A DNA stretch of 64,000 nucleotides from Dyella flava (GTDB taxonomy: Bacteria > Pseudomonadota > Gammaproteobacteria > Xanthomonadales > Rhodanobacteraceae): assembly GCF_016904955.1 (NCBI RefSeq), contig NZ_JADIKE010000037.1:248001-312000 (forward strand), written 5' to 3'. Below the pieces are notes generated by a model that saw nothing but the letters and a program-made list of their open reading frames with translations, made no database searches and had not been told where the DNA came from. Position numbers and translations under genes: made by a program. Within the stretch, counting starts at the first letter, position 1. Each line of letters opens with the position of its first letter. Of this stretch, positions 1 through 9,119 are shown piece by piece.

Positions 1-506
1 CCCTCACCTCTCGCGGTTTCGAAGTCATCACCGCCACCCGTGCCGACGAAGCCCGCGCCCTCTCGCGGCGCCACCAGCCCCGCCATTGCGTGCTCGATCT
101 CAAGCTCGGCGAAGAAAACGGACTGCGTCTGATTCCCGAGCTGCACGAACTGGTGCCGGATATGCGCATCCTGCTGCTCACCGGCTACGCCTCGATTGCC
201 ACGGCCGTCGAAGCGATCAAGCGCGGTGCTCACGATTACCTGGCCAAACCGGTCGATGCCGATGCCGTGGTTCGTGCGCTGCTCGAAGGTGAGAGCGCGC
301 AACCAAGCGAAGACGACGTCATCGACGCCCCCGAAGCGCCGCTCGCCTTGCGTCGCCTGGAGTGGGAACACATCCAGCGTGTACTCACCGAGTGCGACGG
401 CAACATCTCCGAAACCGCGCGCCGTCTCGGTATGCATCGCCGCACCCTGCAGCGCAAGCTGAGCAAGCATCCGGTGCGGGAGCGGCCGGAACAACAGGCC
501 GATTAG
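1..506 (+). CDS. Redox-type response regulator of the ActR/PrrA/RegA family (5' end cut by window)
   Basis: The reading frame is open from base 3 with no start codon, so the gene begins upstream and about 167 residues are visible. The N-terminal part is a receiver domain: phospho-acceptor Asp in VLDLKLGEENG (codon 96-98), the conserved Thr in LTGYAS and Lys in LAKPVDAD. After a short acidic linker comes a Fis-type helix-turn-helix (NISETARRLGMHRRTLQRKL), which ends the protein. A receiver joined directly to a Fis-like HTH, with no AAA+ domain, is the architecture of RegA/PrrA/ActR regulators that respond to a RegB-type redox kinase. The kinase gene would be expected upstream, outside the window. 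It is convergent with the asparaginase gene. Confidence 0.88.
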   Translation, partial: LTSRGFEVITATRADEARALSRRHQPRHCVLDLKLGEENGLRLIPELHELVPDMRILLLTGYASIATAVEAIKRGAHDYLAKPVDADAVVRALLEGESAQPSEDDVIDAPEAPLALRRLEWEHIQRVLTECDGNISETARRLGMHRRTLQRKLSKHPVRERPEQQAD

Positions 507-529
507 CGTCGATCGCGGTCAGCGCGTTG

Positions 530-549
530 ACGGCATGGCTGCATGCCGT
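530..549. terminator. Hairpin between convergent genes
   Basis: ACGGCATG, a GCTG loop and CATGCCGT form a perfect 8-bp stem in the 70-bp gap between the convergent regulator and asparaginase genes. There is no clear T tract on either side, so its role as a bidirectional terminator is inferred from position only. Confidence 0.4.
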
Positions 550-576
550 ACGCATGATGGTGCAAGGAGAAAACGC

Positions 577-1620
577 TCAGTCCTGCGCGGATGAGGTCGC
601 CGGCGCCGGCGTTTGGTTCGACGGGTCCGGCTCATCGTCGTAGATCGCCACATGCGGCACGCCGTCCGCCCCGATCCACCCGCGATACATGCCGTCGGTA
701 TTGAACGGCATGGCGATATGGCCGTCGCTATCCAGCGCGATCGCGCCGCCGTTGCCGCCCATGGACGGAATTTCCTGGTTGATCACTTCGGCGGCGGCGC
801 GCTGGATCGGTTCGTTCAACATCGATACCTTCATGCAGATTTCGTGCGCGGCCACGGTGCGGATGTAGAACTCGCCCCAGCCGGTGCCGGACACGGCGCA
901 TTGGGCGTTGGCGTAGGTGCCTGCGCCGATGATCGGTGAGTCGCCCACGCGCCCCCAGCGCTTGTCGTTCATGCCACCGGTGGAAGTGCCGGCGGCGAGG
1001 TGGCCGTCGCTGTCGAGCGCAACGGCGCCAACCGTGCCGAAATGCTTGGCCGTTTCGAGATCGGCATGCGGCTGCTTTGCCGCGTCTTCCTTCAAGGCCT
1101 TCTGCAGCTGCTGCCAGCGTTCTTCCGTGCGGAAATAGGACGGATCGACCAGCGTGATGCCTTGCTCCTTGGCAAACGCCTCGGCGCCGTCACCAACCAG
1201 CATGACGTGCGACGAATGCTCCATCACCGCGCGCGCCAGCAGGATTGGATTCTTTACGCGATGCACGGCGGCAACGGAACCGGCGCGCAAAGTGTCGCCG
1301 TCCATGATCGCGGCATCCATTTCATTCTTGCCATCATGCGTGAACACCGAGCCCTTGCCGGCGTTGAAGTTGGAATCGTCCTCCAGCACGGTGATCGCGG
1401 TGGTGACCGCGTCCAGTGCCGGCTTGCCCGCCTTGAGCTGGGCGTAACCATCCAGCAAGGCCTTGGTCATGGCCGCGCGCACCGCTTTTTCCTTGGCGGG
1501 CGTCATGTCGCGCCTGACCACGCCGGAACCGCCATGAATGATCAGGACCGGCGTGGTGGCATGAGTCATGGCGGCAACTCCCAGCGCGGCCAGGGCGGCG
1601 AACAGGCGGAACGACTTCAC
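577..1620 (-). CDS. Isoaspartyl peptidase / type 2 L-asparaginase, exported
   Basis: 347 residues. An Ntn-hydrolase that cleaves isoaspartyl dipeptides and hydrolyses asparagine; it matures by self-cleavage before a threonine. That Thr is in HFGTVGAVALD (about residue 196), followed by the conserved GTSTGG segment. The N terminus (MKSFRLFAALAALGVAAMTHA) is a signal peptide, so the enzyme is probably periplasmic. I chose the GTG at 1618-1620 because a GGAGAAG ribosome-binding site precedes it and it gives a complete signal peptide. The open frame continues upstream to 2700, antisense to the CoA-transferase gene, but that stretch resembles no protein. The gene is divergent from the CoA-transferase gene. 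Confidence 0.9.
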   Translation of the reverse strand: MKSFRLFAALAALGVAAMTHATTPVLIIHGGSGVVRRDMTPAKEKAVRAAMTKALLDGYAQLKAGKPALDAVTTAITVLEDDSNFNAGKGSVFTHDGKNEMDAAIMDGDTLRAGSVAAVHRVKNPILLARAVMEHSSHVMLVGDGAEAFAKEQGITLVDPSYFRTEERWQQLQKALKEDAAKQPHADLETAKHFGTVGAVALDSDGHLAAGTSTGGMNDKRWGRVGDSPIIGAGTYANAQCAVSGTGWGEFYIRTVAAHEICMKVSMLNEPIQRAAAEVINQEIPSMGGNGGAIALDSDGHIAMPFNTDGMYRGWIGADGVPHVAIYDDEPDPSNQTPAPATSSAQD

Positions 1621-1809
1621 GTGATGCTTCTCCAGGCTTTGGCCGAGTATAGCCAGCCCGTTTGACGTGCTCAGCCGTATGGCATATCGGAGCCGTGTCA
1701 ACAGCTTAGGCAGATTGCAAACCGGCTGTCGCGACCTTCGCACAGCATGCGCCGAGACCAATCCGTCGTATCCTAGGCAGCTATCTCCCCCCCGATAGAA
1801 GGCACTCTC

Positions 1810-3165
1810 ATGGACAAGGTTTATGCAAACGCGGCAAAGGCGCTGGACGGCCTGCTGTTTGATGACATGACCATCGCAGCAGGCGGCTTCGGCCTGTGCG
1901 GCATCCCCGAAAACCTGATCGGCGCATTGCTGGCGGCAGGCACCAAGGGCCTGACCATCGTCGGCAACAATGCTGGCGTGGATGATTTCGGCATGGGTCC
2001 ATTGCTGAAGACGCGCCAGGTGAAGCGTGTGTACGCCTCCTACGTGGGCGAGAACAAGGAATTCGAGCGCCAGGTGCTGGCCGGTGAACTGGAACTGCAT
2101 CTGGTGCCGCAGGGCACGCTGGCGGAGAAGCTGCGCGCGGGTGGCGCCGGCATTCCAGGTTTCTATACGCGCACCGCGTACGGCACCAAGCTGGCCGAAG
2201 GCAAGGAAACCAAGAAGTTCGGCGAGAAGGAATACGTGCTTGAAGAAGCCATTCACGCTGACGTCTCCATCGTCAAGGCGTGGAAGGGCGACCGGCTCGG
2301 CAACCTGGTGTTCCGCAAGACCGCACGCAACTTCAATCCGATGATCGCCACCTGCGGCAAGGTTTGCGTGGCCGAAGTGGAAGAACTGGTCGAAGTGGGT
2401 CAGTTGGCTCCCGATGAGATCCACGTGTCGGGCATCTACATCGACCGCCTCATCCAAGGCGAGAAGTACGAGAAGCGCATCGAATTCCGCACGATCGCCG
2501 GCGCCAACACCGGCAAGGAAAGCCCGATCCGCATGGCGATGGCGCAGCGTGCCGCGAAAGAACTGCGCGACGGTTTTTACGTGAACCTCGGTATTGGCAT
2601 CCCCACCCTCGTGGCCAACTTCATTCCGCAAGGCATGGACGTGACGCTGCAATCGGAAAACGGCCTGCTCGGCATCGGTCCGTTCCCGGATGAAGCGCAT
2701 ATCGATCCCGACCTGATCAACGCCGGCAAGCAGACGATCACCGCCCTGCCCGGTTCAAGCTATTTCTCCAGCGCCGAGTCGTTCGCGATGATTCGCGGCG
2801 GCCATATCAACCTGTCGATTCTCGGCGGCCTGGAAGTCTCCAACACGGGTGACCTGGCCAACTGGATGGTGCCGGGCAAGATGGTGAAGGGCCCGGGCGG
2901 CGCGATGGACCTGGTCAGTGGTGTGCAGCGCGTGGTGGTGCTGATGGAGCACACCGCGAAGGATGGCTCGCCGAAGATCAAGAATCAGTGCGACCTGCCG
3001 CTCACCGGCAAGCAGGTGGTGGACCTGATCATTACCGATCTTTGCGTGTTCGAAGTGCACAAGGGCAAGGGCCTGACGCTGATCGAACTGCAGGAAGGCG
3101 TGACCGTGGATGAGGTGAAAGCGAAGACGGGATGCGCGTTTGAGGTGCATGCCTCGTTGCGCTGA
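1810..3165 (+). CDS. 3-oxoacid CoA-transferase, subunits A and B fused in one chain
   Basis: 451 residues. Transfers CoA from succinyl-CoA to acetoacetate or another 3-oxoacid. Residues about 1-235 match subunit A (ScoA/AtoD type; [26 protein letters not shown]). Residues about 245-451 match subunit B (ScoB/AtoA type; [13 protein letters not shown], with the catalytic Glu about 283 in [10 protein letters not shown]). Most bacteria make these as two proteins from adjacent genes; here there is no stop or frameshift between them, as in the mitochondrial enzyme. AAGG precedes the ATG at 1810 by about 8 bases. It is divergent from the peptidase gene and ends just before a palindromic repeat. Confidence 0.92.
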   Translation: MDKVYANAAKALDGLLFDDMTIAAGGFGLCGIPENLIGALLAAGTKGLTIVGNNAGVDDFGMGPLLKTRQVKRVYASYVGENKEFERQVLAGELELHLVPQGTLAEKLRAGGAGIPGFYTRTAYGTKLAEGKETKKFGEKEYVLEEAIHADVSIVKAWKGDRLGNLVFRKTARNFNPMIATCGKVCVAEVEELVEVGQLAPDEIHVSGIYIDRLIQGEKYEKRIEFRTIAGANTGKESPIRMAMAQRAAKELRDGFYVNLGIGIPTLVANFIPQGMDVTLQSENGLLGIGPFPDEAHIDPDLINAGKQTITALPGSSYFSSAESFAMIRGGHINLSILGGLEVSNTGDLANWMVPGKMVKGPGGAMDLVSGVQRVVVLMEHTAKDGSPKIKNQCDLPLTGKQVVDLIITDLCVFEVHKGKGLTLIELQEGVTVDEVKAKTGCAFEVHASLR

Positions 3166-3217
3166 GATGATATGGGGTGCGCCAGACCATGGCACGCCCC
3201 TTTCTTGGCAGGTTGGG

Positions 3218-3301
3218 TAGGTTGGGTTAGCGCAGCGTAACCCAACGGAATTCCATCGAAGCGACAAACATCGTTGGGTTACGCTGCGCTAACCCAACCT
3301 A
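3218..3301. repeat. 84-bp palindromic element, copy 1
   Basis: The element starts TAGGTTGGGTTAGCGCAGCG and ends with the reverse complement of the same sequence. The arms are about 30 bp around a 24-bp centre (GGAATTCCATCGAAGCGACAAACAT is the core region in two parts). Each arm can also fold alone (GGGTTA...TAACCC). A second copy at 18754-18837 differs by one base in the centre. Both copies lie between convergent genes, here the CoA-transferase and the sensor kinase. It has no coding capacity and resembles a REP/MITE element. Confidence 0.88.
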
Positions 3302-3321
3302 CCCTGCCCATTGCCGTCCGT

Positions 3322-4311
3322 TCATGCATGCACCGGCAGCGGTTGCGGAAACCGTATCTCCGCCACATAGCTGTTGCCGCCCTGCACATGCAGATCCAGC
3401 GGCCATGCGAAGCGTTCGCTGATCCGCCGCGCGATGGCGTATTCGAATCCCTGCTGTCCCGGCAACTGCGGATCGTGATCCGCGCCGGCGGTGGCGCACA
3501 CGCTCACCACTCCCGGCAACACCGTCACCAGCACCGTGCCCTGCCCGGTGTATTGGCTGGCATGGCGGATCAATTGCCAGCACAGCATGGCAAATACGCG
3601 CGGTGAACCGTGCAAGGCAAACCTGGCGGGCTCTTCGAATTGCAATTCGATCGGATGACCGTGCAGCATTTCGCGGGCGTCGGCCAGTTCGTCGCGCAGC
3701 ACGTCATTCACCACGAAATCCTGCTCGCCCTGGCCATTGTCGGCCTCGCGCGCCAGGATCAGCATCGCTTCCACCAGCGCTTCCATTTCGCGTGTAGCGC
3801 GGCGAATGCGCTCGACGGAGCGTTTGCCGAAATCGCTTAGCTCCGGTTCGTCGGCCAGCATATCGGTCGACATCTTGATCACCGTAAGCGGACTGCGCAG
3901 CTCGTGGCTGGCATCGCGGGTGAAATTGCGTTCACGCTCGTTGTAGCCCGCGATACGGTTGGCAAAGTCATGAAAGCTGTGCGCCAAGGTCGCCACATCG
4001 GCATCCACGCGTTGCAGCAGATGATCATCCGGCGACAGCGCTTGCAGGTCACCCCGCCCTTCGCGCCAGCTGCGCACCCGTTGCGCGAGGGTGCTTACGG
4101 GCTGCCAGGTGCGTTGCGCGGCCAGCCAGGCCAGTGCGCTGACGATCACGATCAAGGCCAGCACGGCGCCCAGCGGCGCCACGTTGTAGTAACCCATCAG
4201 GCACGCCAGCACGATCGCGACCAGCTGCATGCCGAAGATCAGCAGCAACCGGCGATGAAGACCGCCGCGCGTAGACGCTGCGCGTTGGTTTGGCGCACCC
4301 TGTTGTGTCAT
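3322..4311 (-). CDS. Sensor histidine kinase with degenerate ATP-binding domain
   Basis: 329 residues. Two membrane helices at about 21-38 and 45-65 with almost no periplasmic loop, a linker region, then a normal dimerisation/phospho-acceptor helix with His136 in SHELRSPLTVIK. The ATPase half is short and unusual. The N box reads QLIRHASQYT, with His250 where Asn is expected. The DxGxG motif is not recognisable at about 271-281. Only the G2-like segment (GFEYAIARRISERF) is visible. It may act mainly as a phosphatase or rely on another kinase; that is inference. It lies 11 bp downstream of its regulator gene in one operon. Confidence 0.85.
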   Translation of the reverse strand: MTQQGAPNQRAASTRGGLHRRLLLIFGMQLVAIVLACLMGYYNVAPLGAVLALIVIVSALAWLAAQRTWQPVSTLAQRVRSWREGRGDLQALSPDDHLLQRVDADVATLAHSFHDFANRIAGYNERERNFTRDASHELRSPLTVIKMSTDMLADEPELSDFGKRSVERIRRATREMEALVEAMLILAREADNGQGEQDFVVNDVLRDELADAREMLHGHPIELQFEEPARFALHGSPRVFAMLCWQLIRHASQYTGQGTVLVTVLPGVVSVCATAGADHDPQLPGQQGFEYAIARRISERFAWPLDLHVQGGNSYVAEIRFPQPLPVHA

Positions 4312-4322
4312 GGTTTGGGCGG

Positions 4323-5054
4323 TCAGGCGAAATAACTTGTTGCAGTCGTTTCTGAATCGAGATCGGCCAGGCGGTAGCCGGCCGAATGAATGGTATGCAG
4401 CAACGGACGCTGGAAAGGTTTATCGATAATCCGGCGCAGGTTGTAAAGGTGTGAACGCAAGGTGTCGGAGTCGGGCAAGGTATCGCCCCAGATCTCCCTT
4501 TCGATATCGCGCCGGCTCACCACGCGCGGCGATTCACGCATCAGTATCGCCAGCAGCTTCAGGCCGATCGGCGACACGGTAAGCTCCTGGCCGCCGCGCG
4601 TGAGACGCAAGGTCGCGGTGTCCAGGGTCATGTCGCCCACCGTGAGTATTTCGCTGGAGACCTGACGGCGATCGCGCCGGATCAGCGCACGCAGACGGGC
4701 TTCCAGCTCGCGAACCTCGAAGGGTTTCACCAGGTAGTCGTCCGCACCGGCCTCCAGGCCGATCAGCTTGTCTTCCAGGGTGTCCCGCGCGGTCAGCATC
4801 AGCACCGGGGTGGATTTCTTGGCGTCGGAGCGCAGCTTGCGGCAGACATCCAGACCATCGATGCCCGGCAGCATCAGGTCCAGCACGACCACGTCGTAGC
4901 TGTTGGAGACGGCCAGGTGCAGCCCGCTCACCCCATCCTGAGCAAAATCAACGGAGTAGCCACGACGTTCCAGAAACTCGCCGACCATTTCGGCGATCTG
5001 TCGGTTGTCTTCGACCAATAGGATCAGTCCGGCATGTTCGTCACGTGAACTCAT
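4323..5054 (-). CDS. OmpR/PhoP-family response regulator
   Basis: 243 residues. Receiver domain at about 10-122 with the acidic pair ED near residue 15, phospho-acceptor Asp59 in VVVLDLMLPG, Thr in LTARD and Lys in DDYLVKPFE. A winged-helix DNA-binding domain of the OmpR class follows at about 135-232 (SRRDIEREIW, LRSHLYNLRRIIDKP, HTIHSAGYRL). It is the first gene of a two-gene operon with the kinase at 3322-4311, so that kinase is the likely partner. A perfect short palindrome at 5081-5096, just upstream of the start, is a candidate autoregulatory site. Confidence 0.93.
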   Translation of the reverse strand: MSSRDEHAGLILLVEDNRQIAEMVGEFLERRGYSVDFAQDGVSGLHLAVSNSYDVVVLDLMLPGIDGLDVCRKLRSDAKKSTPVLMLTARDTLEDKLIGLEAGADDYLVKPFEVRELEARLRALIRRDRRQVSSEILTVGDMTLDTATLRLTRGGQELTVSPIGLKLLAILMRESPRVVSRRDIEREIWGDTLPDSDTLRSHLYNLRRIIDKPFQRPLLHTIHSAGYRLADLDSETTATSYFA

Positions 5055-5080
5055 GTTCCCCTCGTCGGCTACCGCGATGT

Positions 5081-5096
5081 CTTCACATTTGTGAAG
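5081..5096. promoter_or_regulatory. CTTCACA-TT-TGTGAAG palindrome upstream of the response regulator
   Basis: A perfect 7-bp inverted repeat with a 2-bp spacer lies 27 bp upstream of the regulator start codon, in the only intergenic stretch before tesA. A regulatory role is inferred from symmetry and position. Confidence 0.35.
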
Positions 5097-5157
5097 GCTA
5101 ACGGTCGATGGCGTAAGCGGAACGTGAATTTCGGACTATAAAACCGTGTAGCAGATC

Positions 5158-5769
5158 TCAGTGCAGCAAGGGTTTGAGCTGGTTCCAGACGGTATTGAGC
5201 ACGATCGGCTCCCCGGCAGCCATCGGATGCAGGCCGTCTTCCTGCATCAGGGCGGGGTTCAGGGCCACTCCGTCGAGCAGGAACGGCACCAGGGCCACAT
5301 GCTTGTCCCGTGCCAGATCGGCATAGACCGCGCGCAAGCCGTCGCGATACTGCGGCCCGTAGTTCACCGGCAGCTCGATTCCCAGCAGCAACACCTTGGC
5401 GCCGGCGTGCTGGGCGGCGTCGATCATCGCGCCGAGGTTGTCGTGCAGCGTGCTCAGCGACAACCCCTGCAAGCCGTCATTGGCACCCAATTCGATCACC
5501 GCGATGCGCGGATGGTATTGCGCCAACAGCGCCGGCAGGCGATTGCGGCCGCTCAGCGAGGTTTCGCCGCTGATGCTGGCATTGACGACCGTCCAGCCCG
5601 GCTCCATGTCGTTCAGGCGTACTTCCAGCAGATGCACCCAACCCGATTCCACGGGAATGTTATGGGCGGCGGACAGGGAATCGCCCAACACGATCAGGGT
5701 TTTCGCGGGCGCCGCCTGCAACGCACCGATACCGCACAGCAGAACAAGCAGACAAAGGAAACGACGCAT
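5158..5769 (-). CDS. tesA: Acyl-CoA thioesterase I / arylesterase TesA (SGNH hydrolase)
   Basis: 203 residues. A periplasmic multifunctional thioesterase, esterase and lysophospholipase. The signal peptide (MRRFLCLLVLLCGIGALQA) is followed by the SGNH blocks: nucleophile Ser31 in LGDSLSA, the Gly block ISGETS, the Asn block LGANDGL and the Asp/His block EDGLHP near the C terminus. The gene is divergent from the ABC ATPase gene, as tesA is from ybbA in Escherichia coli. Here the two ATG codons overlap in a single CATG (5767-5770), so there is no intergenic promoter region. No clear ribosome-binding site precedes the tesA start. Confidence 0.93.
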   Translation of the reverse strand: MRRFLCLLVLLCGIGALQAAPAKTLIVLGDSLSAAHNIPVESGWVHLLEVRLNDMEPGWTVVNASISGETSLSGRNRLPALLAQYHPRIAVIELGANDGLQGLSLSTLHDNLGAMIDAAQHAGAKVLLLGIELPVNYGPQYRDGLRAVYADLARDKHVALVPFLLDGVALNPALMQEDGLHPMAAGEPIVLNTVWNQLKPLLH

Positions 5770-6454
5770 GAGTGGTGGTTCTCATCCGGTTCTTGAAGTT
5801 CGGGATGTTAGCAAGTCCGTCAACGGTCCCGAGGGAAGGCTGGATATCCTCAGTGATGTCGCCATGCAGGTGAACACCGGCGAGAGCTTTGCCATCGTCG
5901 GCGCGTCCGGCTCGGGCAAGACCACCCTGCTCGGCCTGCTGGCCGGGCTGGATACGCCTACGCGGGGCAGCATCCGGCTGGATGGTCATTCGCTGGAGCA
6001 ACTCGATGAGGAAGCCCGCGCGGATCTACGCCGTCGCCTGGTGGGTTTCGTGTTCCAGTCGTTTCATCTGCTGCCCGCACTGACCGCCGAACAGAACGTG
6101 ATGCTGCCGCTGGAACTGGAAGGCAATCCGGCGGCCCGCGAACGCGCGCGTGAAGCCCTGGCAGCGGTCGAACTGAGCGGCCGGCGCAAGCACTATCCCG
6201 CACAGCTTTCCGGCGGTGAACAGCAACGCGTGGCGATTGCCCGTGCGTTCGTGCACCGTCCGCGCATCCTGTTTGCCGACGAACCCACCGGCAATCTGGA
6301 CCGGCGTACCGGGCGGCATGTCTGCGATCTGTTGTTTGCGCTCAATCGCGATCACGGCACCACCCTGGTGCTGGTGACGCATGACCTGCAACTGGCGGAA
6401 CGCTGCGTGCGCCGGGTGGAATTGCAGGAAGGAAAACTGGAGCCGTTGGCATGA
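5768..6454 (+). CDS. ABC transporter ATP-binding protein (YbbA/LolD type)
   Basis: 228 residues. Walker A GASGSGKTT (about 45-53), Q loop in FVFQSFHLLPALT, signature LSGGEQQRVAIARA, Walker B ILFADEPTGNLD and the switch His in VTHD are all present. The length and the GNLD signature are those of MacB/LolD-class ATPases that partner FtsX-like permeases, and such a permease is the next gene. AAAGGAAA lies about 7 bases before the ATG, supporting this start even though it overlaps the tesA start codon. In E. coli the tesA-ybbA-ybbP arrangement is the same. The function of this transporter is poorly defined; hydrophobic compound or lipoprotein handling is inference. Confidence 0.92.
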   Translation: MSGGSHPVLEVRDVSKSVNGPEGRLDILSDVAMQVNTGESFAIVGASGSGKTTLLGLLAGLDTPTRGSIRLDGHSLEQLDEEARADLRRRLVGFVFQSFHLLPALTAEQNVMLPLELEGNPAARERAREALAAVELSGRRKHYPAQLSGGEQQRVAIARAFVHRPRILFADEPTGNLDRRTGRHVCDLLFALNRDHGTTLVLVTHDLQLAERCVRRVELQEGKLEPLA

Positions 6455-6536
6455 GCACGCTTGGCGCAAGCCGGCCATTCCCGCTTTGTGAAATACGCCA
6501 TCCGTCGCTCGAATCTCGCGGCGAGGCCATATCCAC

Positions 6537-9020
6537 ATGAAAATCCTTCTCCTCGCCCTGCGCAGCCTGCGCCGCGAATGGCATCTGCCGGAACTGCGCA
6601 CGCTAGCCGCCTCACTCGTACTGGCGGTGGTCGCACTCGGCGTGGTGGCTACGCTCACCGCGCGCATGGAACACGGCATACTGGCCAGCGCGGCCGAATT
6701 GATCGGCGGCGATCTGGGTGTCTCGGCACCGCAAGACCTTCCCGAAAAATTCGCCGATGCCGCCCGTGAACGCGGACTGGCGATGACACATACCGCCGGC
6801 TTTCCCAGCGTAGCCTTTGCGCAACAACAAAGTCAGTTGCTGGAGGTGTTGGCCACCGATACGGCCTATCCCTTGCGCGGCACGTTGCTGATTGGCGACG
6901 CCCAGGGACGGCAGCGCGTCGGCCATGGCCCGGCAGGCGGCACGGTGTTGCTGGATCACCGCGCCTTGGTCGCCCTGCATCGCCAGGTTGGCGACAGCGT
7001 GCAATTGGGTGGACGTGATCTGCGCATTGCCGGTGAGCTGGTGCAACAGCCCGACGGCGGCGAACTGGTCGCCATGGCACCGCGCGCGCTGATGAACCTG
7101 GACGATGCCCAACAGGCCGGACTGCTCGGCGTTGGCAGCCGCGCACGGCATAGCGTGCTGCTGGCCGGCAATCCTTCCGCAGTGCAAAGCTGGCGTCAGT
7201 GGGCGCAATCCACGCCGCTGCCACCCGGCGGCGAACTGATCACGCCCGAACAAACGCAGGAGCGGATGCGCAACGCCTTCGATCGGGCCGGCGCATTTCT
7301 GCGTCTTACCGCGCTGCTCTCCGCCTTGCTTTCAGGAGTCGCGATAGCACTTGCCGCGCAGCGTTATGCGCGGCGGAAAACCAGTGAAGTGTCCTTGCTG
7401 CGTGCACTGGGTACGTCGCGCGCACGCGTACTCGGTTTGCTGCTGGGTACCTTGGGCGGACTTGCCCTGCCCGCCGCCGCGATCGGTGTTTTGCTGAGCC
7501 TGGCCCTGGCCGAAGCAGCGTGGATGTTTGCCAGCCAGTTGTTCGCAGGCGTTCCGACCGAGTTGCCGACACTTCCTTCGCTCGCCGCGGCGGGCATGGG
7601 TGTCGCCGTGCTGGCGGGCTTTGCCCTGCCGCCGCTGGTGCGCCTGGCCGATGTGTCGCCGGTGGCCGTCTTTCGCGCCAGCCTTGCACGCCAAATCCGC
7701 CGCTTCGATGCGCTGTACCTGATTCCCGCAGCGGTGGCGCTCGCGCTGATCTGGAGCCTCAGCGATTCGGTCCGGCTGGCAGGCATTCTCGCGGTGAGCT
7801 TGTCGGGTGTGGCCGTCGTCGCGGCGGGGCTGGCCGCTCTGTTGTTATGGATCGCACGGCGCATTACCCCGGGTGGACATCCGGCGTTGCGCCTGGGTAT
7901 GGCGGCGCTGGCACGGCGGCGTGGCCTGAGCATCGTACAGGCCACCGCGTTGAGCCTGGGACTGACGGCGTTGCTGCTGCTCGCCATCGTAGCGCCGGCC
8001 TTGCTGGATGGCTGGCGCCAGGAACTACCCGCCGACACCCCGAACTGGTTCGTGCTCAATCTGCAAGACGACCAACGCGCGGACTTCAGCAAGTCACTCG
8101 CACAAATCGGCGCCGACCAACTCAACATGATGCCGCTGGCGGTAGGCAAATTCACCGCCATCAACGGCCGGCCGATCGACCAGATCGCCTTCAAGGACCC
8201 ACGCACCAAGGATTGGAACGATCGTCAGTTGCGTCTGTCCTGGTCGGATAGCTTGCCGCCTTCGAACACCATCATCGCCGGTCATTGGTTTGCACCCCAT
8301 CCGGCCGAAGCCGAAGTCTCGGTCGATACGATGTGGCGCGACATGTACGCGCTGAAACTCGGTGACACCATGCGTTTCGATGTCGGCGAAGGCCAGCTCG
8401 ATGCCAAGGTGACCAGTTTCCGGCATGTGGACTGGACGTCGTTCCGAGTCAACTTCTTCCTGCTGATGGATCCGCTCCATGCGAATGCATTGCCCCACAC
8501 CTGGATTGCCAGCTTCTACCTGCCGCGCGGCCATACCGAAGCCCTGGCTGGGCTCTCGCGCACTTATCCGAACCTGAGCCTGGTCGATGTGGATGCCTTG
8601 CTCGATCGCGTGCGCGAGATCGTGCAACGGGTCACCGGCGCGGTGCGCTGGGTGCTTGGTTTCAGCTTGCTCGCCGGTGCGCTGGTGCTGGCTGCCGCAC
8701 TGGCCACCAGCGGACAGGAGCGTCGTCATGAAGCTGCACTGCTGCGCACGCTGGGCGCACGGCGTGGTTTGCTGCGCATTGCTGCAGCCTGCGAGTTTGC
8801 CCTGCTTGGACTGATCGCCGGCATCACGGCCGCGCTTGGCGCGATGATAGGTGGCTGGTGGCTGGGCCGCAGTGTGTTTCATATCAAGGACTTCATGCCG
8901 CATCCCTGGCCACTTGCACTTGCCGCCCTGCTGGCGGCGGTGGTGGTGATGCTGTTGGGATTGGCCGGTACACGCAAAGTCACACATACGCCGCCGATGC
9001 GTTTGTTGCGGGCGGAATGA
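6537..9020 (+). CDS. FtsX-like permease of a YbbP-type ABC exporter
   Basis: 827 residues. The permease partner of the preceding ATPase. One membrane helix near the N terminus (about 22-44), a large extracytoplasmic region, a block of helices with the first FtsX domain (about 255-375, including YARRKTSEVSLLRALGTSR), more helices around 395-500, a second extracytoplasmic region, and a C-terminal FtsX domain (about 700-825, with ERRHEAALLRTLGARRG). This duplicated arrangement is typical of YbbP. It starts 82 bp after the ATPase and is most likely cotranscribed with it. Confidence 0.92.
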   Translation: MKILLLALRSLRREWHLPELRTLAASLVLAVVALGVVATLTARMEHGILASAAELIGGDLGVSAPQDLPEKFADAARERGLAMTHTAGFPSVAFAQQQSQLLEVLATDTAYPLRGTLLIGDAQGRQRVGHGPAGGTVLLDHRALVALHRQVGDSVQLGGRDLRIAGELVQQPDGGELVAMAPRALMNLDDAQQAGLLGVGSRARHSVLLAGNPSAVQSWRQWAQSTPLPPGGELITPEQTQERMRNAFDRAGAFLRLTALLSALLSGVAIALAAQRYARRKTSEVSLLRALGTSRARVLGLLLGTLGGLALPAAAIGVLLSLALAEAAWMFASQLFAGVPTELPTLPSLAAAGMGVAVLAGFALPPLVRLADVSPVAVFRASLARQIRRFDALYLIPAAVALALIWSLSDSVRLAGILAVSLSGVAVVAAGLAALLLWIARRITPGGHPALRLGMAALARRRGLSIVQATALSLGLTALLLLAIVAPALLDGWRQELPADTPNWFVLNLQDDQRADFSKSLAQIGADQLNMMPLAVGKFTAINGRPIDQIAFKDPRTKDWNDRQLRLSWSDSLPPSNTIIAGHWFAPHPAEAEVSVDTMWRDMYALKLGDTMRFDVGEGQLDAKVTSFRHVDWTSFRVNFFLLMDPLHANALPHTWIASFYLPRGHTEALAGLSRTYPNLSLVDVDALLDRVREIVQRVTGAVRWVLGFSLLAGALVLAAALATSGQERRHEAALLRTLGARRGLLRIAAACEFALLGLIAGITAALGAMIGGWWLGRSVFHIKDFMPHPWPLALAALLAAVVVMLLGLAGTRKVTHTPPMRLLRAE

Positions 9021-9119
9021 GGGGCCAGGCGCAAGTTCGTTGGATTACGATGTGGCATCGATGCTTGTAACCGCTCGCCCGGCATTACGATTGGAAATAC
9101 TTGTCAACAAGGAGTGCGC

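Noticed and set aside
1621..2700. Open frame extending the peptidase gene upstream, antisense to the CoA-transferase
   Set aside because: The CoA-transferase on the other strand is a clear family member; the extension resembles nothing and arises from high GC in a shared frame.
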